Assembly: GCA_023512475.1 (NCBI GenBank)
Contig: JAILZL010000002.1
Location: 62,001 to 126,000, forward strand
Length of the DNA: 64,000 nt
Source: Syntrophobacterales bacterium
GTDB taxonomy: Bacteria > Desulfobacterota > Desulfobaccia > Desulfobaccales > 0-14-0-80-60-11
Direction: 5' to 3'
Made by a program: the position numbers and the translations under genes. Shown in pieces: positions 60,434 to 64,000 of the stretch. Position 1 is the stretch's first letter, and each line of letters opens with the position of its first letter. The notes below the pieces were generated by a model. The model saw only the letters and a list, made by a program, of their open reading frames with translations. It had not been told where the DNA came from and did not search any database.

Positions 60434-61152
60434 ACGCCAAACCCATTGCGGTGATCCTGGCCAGCGGTGGCCTGGACAGTTGCGTGGCCGCCGCCTGGGC
60501 CGCCCGGGACTATGAGCTCGCCTTCTTTCACGCCGACTACGGGCAGCGCACCCTCACCCGGGAGCGGGCCGCCTGTCGGGCCCAAGCCGCCCATTTTCAG
60601 GTGCACCGCCTGTGGGAGGTGGATCTGGGCTTCCTGGGGCGCCTGGGAGGTTCCAGCCTCACCGACCCGACCCTGCCCATCCCCCAGGGCGCCCGGGAAG
60701 CCCCCGGACTGCCCAGCACCTATGTGCCCTTCCGTAACGCCCTCCTCCTGGCCGCGGCCACGGCCTGGGCCGAGGTCATCCGGGCCGCGGCGCTGGTCAT
60801 CGGCGCCAACATCCTGGACAACCCCGGCTACCCCGACTGCCGCCCGGAATTCTTCCAGGCCTTTGAGAGGGTCATGGAGTTGGGCACCGGCCCCGACACC
60901 CGCCTGAAAATCCTCACCCCGCTCCTTTACCTGGACAAGGCCGGCATCATCCGCCTGGGGTTGGAATTGGGGGCTCCCCTGCACCTGACCTGGTCCTGCT
61001 ATCAGGAAAATCTCCTGGCCTGCGGCCGCTGCTCGTCCTGCCGGCTGCGCCTCCAGGGCTTCGCCGCGGCGGGGGTGGCGGACCCTGTTCGCTACGTTCC
61101 CGGAGGGCGTCACGCTTGGCGGGAGGCGGAGGGCCCGGGAGAAGGGGCCTAG
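60430..61152 (+). CDS. queC: 7-cyano-7-deazaguanine synthase
   Basis: AVILASGGLDSCVAAAWA PP-loop; TYVPFRNALLLAAATAWAE; CGRCSSCRLRLQGF. Confidence 0.96.
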   Translation: MNAKPIAVILASGGLDSCVAAAWAARDYELAFFHADYGQRTLTRERAACRAQAAHFQVHRLWEVDLGFLGRLGGSSLTDPTLPIPQGAREAPGLPSTYVPFRNALLLAAATAWAEVIRAAALVIGANILDNPGYPDCRPEFFQAFERVMELGTGPDTRLKILTPLLYLDKAGIIRLGLELGAPLHLTWSCYQENLLACGRCSSCRLRLQGFAAAGVADPVRYVPGGRHAWREAEGPGEGA

Positions 61153-61153
61153 C

Positions 61154-61310
61154 AGGCTGCTGAATAACACCCTCCCCGAAATCTGGTGGGATAGGCTGGC
61201 CGATTTTGCCCGTTTGGCTAAGCCAAATCCCATGTATGGGGTTGGGGGAGGGGTGCGGGGGAGGGGAGGGGTCTATGATCCCTGCCCCTCCCCTGAATAA
61301 CCTTTCCCCA
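61154..61310 (+). repeat. Dispersed structured intergenic repeat, copy 2
   Basis: CTGGTGGGATAGGCTGGCCGATTTTGCCCGTTTGGCTAAGCCAAATCCCATGTATGGGGTTGGGGGAGGGG...GGGGTCTATGATCCCTGCCCC. Confidence 0.8.
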
Positions 61311-61357
61311 CAGTCTGCCAAGCTGAAGCCCGCGGGCAGGAGGGGGAGGGCGCCGGA

Positions 61358-61780
61358 TCAGGAATGCTTCCGGCGGGGCAGGCGCCGCCCCGGCCGGGGG
61401 GCGGACACATGGCGGACGATGGCCAGGACCTCCCAGTCCTCCACCGGCGCCAGCAGGCAGGCGTAGACCCCGATCTCCATGGCCTCCCGAATGAGCTCCC
61501 GATGCCCCCGGTGCTCCTTGTGACAGAAAAGCACCAGGCGACAGCCCGGAGAGGCCACCTTCAGGCGGGAGTAGAGTCCCGACCCATAGCGCAGAACGGC
61601 CTCGCAGTCGACAAAGACCGTGGCCCGCTCCCGCCCCTTGAGCTCCTGCACCACCTCATCGGGGTCCAGCAGGATGACGGGCGAGTAAAAATGCTCCGCC
61701 AGGATCTCCGCCACCGCCCGGCGGGTCTCCTCCCGGAAGATCAGCAAAAAGAGGGGGATGTCCTTATCTGTCCCCACCAC
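61358..61780 (-). CDS. Hypothetical protein, possibly receiver-like domain
   Basis: FLLIFREETRRAVAEILAEHFYSPVILLDPDEVVQELKGRERATVFVDCEAVLRYGS...CRLVLFCHKEHRGHRELIREAMEIGVYACLLAPVEDWEVLAIVRH; GTG start. Confidence 0.65.
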   Translation of the reverse strand: MVGTDKDIPLFLLIFREETRRAVAEILAEHFYSPVILLDPDEVVQELKGRERATVFVDCEAVLRYGSGLYSRLKVASPGCRLVLFCHKEHRGHRELIREAMEIGVYACLLAPVEDWEVLAIVRHVSAPRPGRRLPRRKHS

Positions 61781-61830
61781 ACCATCCCTTGACGCTAGTC
61801 GGATCCCGGGGGCGGCCGGTGCTGGCAGGC

Positions 61831-61870
61831 GAAAAGAACAAAAGCCCCACGCACCGGCATTCCGTGGGGC
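61831..61870 (-). terminator. Rho-independent terminator GCCCCACG-gaatgccggtg-CGTGGGGC-TTTTGTTCTTTT
   Basis: Perfect 8-bp stem and T-rich tail on minus strand. Confidence 0.88.
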
Positions 61871-61916
61871 CTTGCTCTCCTCTTTCGGTAATCGGCGAAA
61901 AATTCCCTGTTAATAT

Positions 61917-61935
61917 TTTGCAAACTTCAGGCCAG
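61917..61935 (-). promoter_or_regulatory. Candidate sigma54 promoter CTGGCCTGAAGTTTGCAAA
   Basis: Minus strand TGGC-N8-TTGCA with the required GG-N10-GC spacing. Confidence 0.6.
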
Positions 61936-62078
61936 GATAATGCCTCATGATCCGGGGCGCCGGCAAGCAACTACTGTCCGGAATCGGACCCAAAGTCTGA
62001 CTGAGGGGGTGGCGTGGCGTGTCTTAGCTTCTTTTCTTTTGTCGCATTCCCGACCCGCTTTTCCTGATTTGCACAGCC

Positions 62079-63257
62079 TCAGGGGGAGGGGCGGCTTTGG
62101 GCCAGGCGGGCCAGCTCGTCCTTGAGCCGCCGGGTGAATTCCTCCCCGAAGGCGGGCAGGTCCAGGGCTTCCGCTTCCCGGCCGGAGAGGTACAGGGCCA
62201 TCCCCTGATAGACCTGGACCTCCTTGAGGTCAGGGCGCAGGGCTGCCGCCCGGTTCAGGGCCGTGAGGCTGTCCTCGTAGCGCCCCAGCCCCAGCAGGGC
62301 CACCCCTTTCCCCAGCAGGGCCTGGGCATGATCGGGCTCCTGACGGAGAATCCGGTCGAAAATGTCCAGGGCTTCCTGGCCCCGGCCCAGGTCGTTGAGG
62401 AGAAAGCCCTTCATCTCCAGCGCCCGGGGTTGGGGGGTCTCCTGAGCCAGCTCCCTGTCCAGATAAAAGAGGGCCTCCTCCAGCAGCCCCTGCTGGGCCA
62501 GCTGGGTGGCGCCCTCAAAGAAGGGCGTCTCCAGACCCACCACCCGCTTGATCAGGGCGTCATAGGTCTCATCCACCACAAAGCGGCCGATTCTGGGGGC
62601 CACGCCGCCATGCCCGGGGAGGATATGGTCGATCTGCCGCTGGCGCAATATCCGGAGGGAATAGAAATAGTGGGCCATGCTGCCGCCTGCCGCCTTGGTG
62701 TCCGGTTCCGCCAGGATGGTGGGAAGCACCGTGTCGCCGCTGAACAGGGTGCGGCTGGGGGCATGGTAAAAGCACAGGCCGTCAATGGTGTGCCCCGGGG
62801 TGTGGATCACCTCCAGCTCAAAGCCCGCCAAGATGATGGTCTCCCCGCCCTTCACCTCGGTGATGCGGCAGCCCAGGTTCTGCATCATCTCCTTGAATTC
62901 CAGGGGGCCGGCCTCATGCATGATGATCTCCAGCTCCGGGGTGCCGAAGCCCCGATGGCCCCGGAAGAGCTCCACCGCGCCCATGACGTGGTCGTGGTGG
63001 CCGTGGGTGACGGCGATCTTCTTGATATCCGTGGGCTTGATGCCCCGCTGCACCATCTGCATGTAGGCAGGATAGTCGTTGCCCGGATCGATAATGGCGT
63101 ACTCCTCCGGGCCGCAAAGCAGGTAGATGTTACTGGAGAAATCGTAGCCGAAAAGAAAAAGAGTGGCCTCGAAGAGGGGCTCCCGGATGCCGGTGAGCTC
63201 ACCTAACGGGGTCCAATCCTCCTGGGTATGCAGTTCAAAATCGCTGAATTCGTTCAT
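62079..63257 (-). CDS. MBL-fold metallo-hydrolase with C-terminal TPR region
   Basis: VTHGHHDHVMGAVELF, HTPGHTIDGLCFY, LFSGDTVLP, ILPGHGGVAP; TPR-like LLNDLGRGQEALDIFDRILRQEPDHAQALLGKGVALLGLGRYEDSLTALNRAAALRPD. Confidence 0.92.
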   Translation of the reverse strand: MNEFSDFELHTQEDWTPLGELTGIREPLFEATLFLFGYDFSSNIYLLCGPEEYAIIDPGNDYPAYMQMVQRGIKPTDIKKIAVTHGHHDHVMGAVELFRGHRGFGTPELEIIMHEAGPLEFKEMMQNLGCRITEVKGGETIILAGFELEVIHTPGHTIDGLCFYHAPSRTLFSGDTVLPTILAEPDTKAAGGSMAHYFYSLRILRQRQIDHILPGHGGVAPRIGRFVVDETYDALIKRVVGLETPFFEGATQLAQQGLLEEALFYLDRELAQETPQPRALEMKGFLLNDLGRGQEALDIFDRILRQEPDHAQALLGKGVALLGLGRYEDSLTALNRAAALRPDLKEVQVYQGMALYLSGREAEALDLPAFGEEFTRRLKDELARLAQSRPSP

Positions 63258-63368
63258 GCCGGTGGCAGGTCTCCTTGACTGGGGCGAAATTCCCCCTTTC
63301 CCATGGTCCCGGGAAGCAGGGGGATGGACATACCTTAGCAGAGATTCAGGTCGGGGTAAACGGGGAGG

Positions 63369-63683
63369 CTATTCGTTGAAGCCGCAGCCGACGATGAGGC
63401 CGGTCTTGGTTCTCCGGGCGTAAGTGCATTTGTTGGCCCCGGCCCACTGATAGCGGACAAAGGTCCCTTCCTCGGTGCCCTTGGCCACCTCTTCATACAC
63501 CGGGCCGGCCTTTTCCTTCAGGCTCTCCCCCTGGAGGGTGGGATGGACCAGAAGCTTGCCGCCGGCCTCCATGATGAAGGCGTAGGGGTCCTCCTGGGCC
63601 GCGGAGGCAAAATCCTCCGGTTTTTTCCCGGCATTGAGGGCCTCCACAATGTCATCCACCTTCTTTTTGACCACATCCTTCAT
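63369..63683 (-). CDS. Small Cache-like sensor-domain protein (104 aa)
   Basis: EDPYAFIMEAGGKLLVHPTLQGESLKEKAGPVYEEVAKGTEEGTFVRYQW resembles a single Cache repeat; start trimmed. Confidence 0.6.
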   Translation of the reverse strand: MKDVVKKKVDDIVEALNAGKKPEDFASAAQEDPYAFIMEAGGKLLVHPTLQGESLKEKAGPVYEEVAKGTEEGTFVRYQWAGANKCTYARRTKTGLIVGCGFNE

Positions 63684-63830
63684 AGCGCCACCTCCCTCTT
63701 TCGGGTTCACAGCCGATGCGCCGGGGAAGACCCCCGGGCGGGATGCCATGGGGCGGTCAGGACAATGCTCCGGTTCCACACGGGGAGCGCGGGCTGGCAG
63801 GCGGGAAGAATGGGAACCGGGGACAGGGGA

Positions 63831-63852
63831 CAGCCCCCTGGGAAGGGGGCTG
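63831..63852 (-). terminator. Hairpin CAGCCCCCT-tccc-AGGGGGCTG between minus-strand genes
   Basis: Perfect 9-bp stem; no clear T-tract. Confidence 0.45.
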
Positions 63853-63870
63853 CCCGTCATATGTCGGATC

Positions 63871-64000
63871 TTACGGCGCGGCGTAGGGCAGGAAGTAGCT
63901 CAGCTTCATCTTGCCATCCGGCCACCATTTCCGTTTCTTGGTCTCACCGGGATAGATCTCCTTCACCTCGCCCGTCTTGGTGACGATGTGGGTGAGCTCC
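63871..64000 (-). CDS. Hypothetical protein, C-terminal part (5' end outside window)
   Basis: Open minus frame from the window edge: ELTHIVTKTGEVKEIYPGETKKRKWWPDGKMKLSYFLPYAAP*. Confidence 0.5.
   Translation of the reverse strand, partial: ELTHIVTKTGEVKEIYPGETKKRKWWPDGKMKLSYFLPYAAP

Noticed and set aside
61838-61905. c-di-GMP (GEMM) riboswitch in the ACCGAAAGAGGAGAGCAAGGCC segment
   Set aside because: Only short resemblance to the GAAA-loop/GCAAAGCC portion; helices of the aptamer do not form by eye.

Overview
The window is a GC-rich bacterial chromosomal segment. Gene content (complete futalosine-type menaquinone gene set apart from mqnD, W-type aldehyde oxidoreductase, amphi-Trp/XXXCH-like protein) suggests Desulfobacterota or a relative; this is inference. 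It is almost entirely housekeeping genes. In order: yqeY(partial)-mutS2-dnaG-rpoD-tRNA(CAT)-nif3-like-Zn ribbon-RNase HI-rnpB; an L-Ara4N lipid A gene set with split ArnA (arnC, arnA-FT, arnA-DH, arnD); ispD-ispF-HD-ddl-beta-lactamase-like-mpl; a proteasome-fold Ntn-hydrolase-like gene coupled to a GH13 gene; a futalosine menaquinone operon with a TetR regulator and an MqnC-MTAP fusion; an XXXCH-like/ferredoxin/AOR operon; several metabolic singletons; cvpA-mazG; an NtrYX-like signalling cluster; uvrA; rex; F0 ATP synthase; gmk-remA-yicC-DUF4416; hypA-queE-queC; MBL-TPR and small unknown proteins. No CRISPR array, prophage or intact transposon was seen. The most unusual items are: (1) a dispersed, structured intergenic repeat of about 130 bp with three recognisable copies on both strands plus one or two partial copies; (2) a proteasome-like Ntn hydrolase translationally coupled to a GH13 enzyme; (3) the MqnC-MTAP fusion; (4) a sigma54-like promoter followed by a short terminator-ended leader or sRNA; (5) a perfect 18-bp palindrome at the TetR start codon. 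All calls are from reading the sequence and supplied translations; no database search was run.
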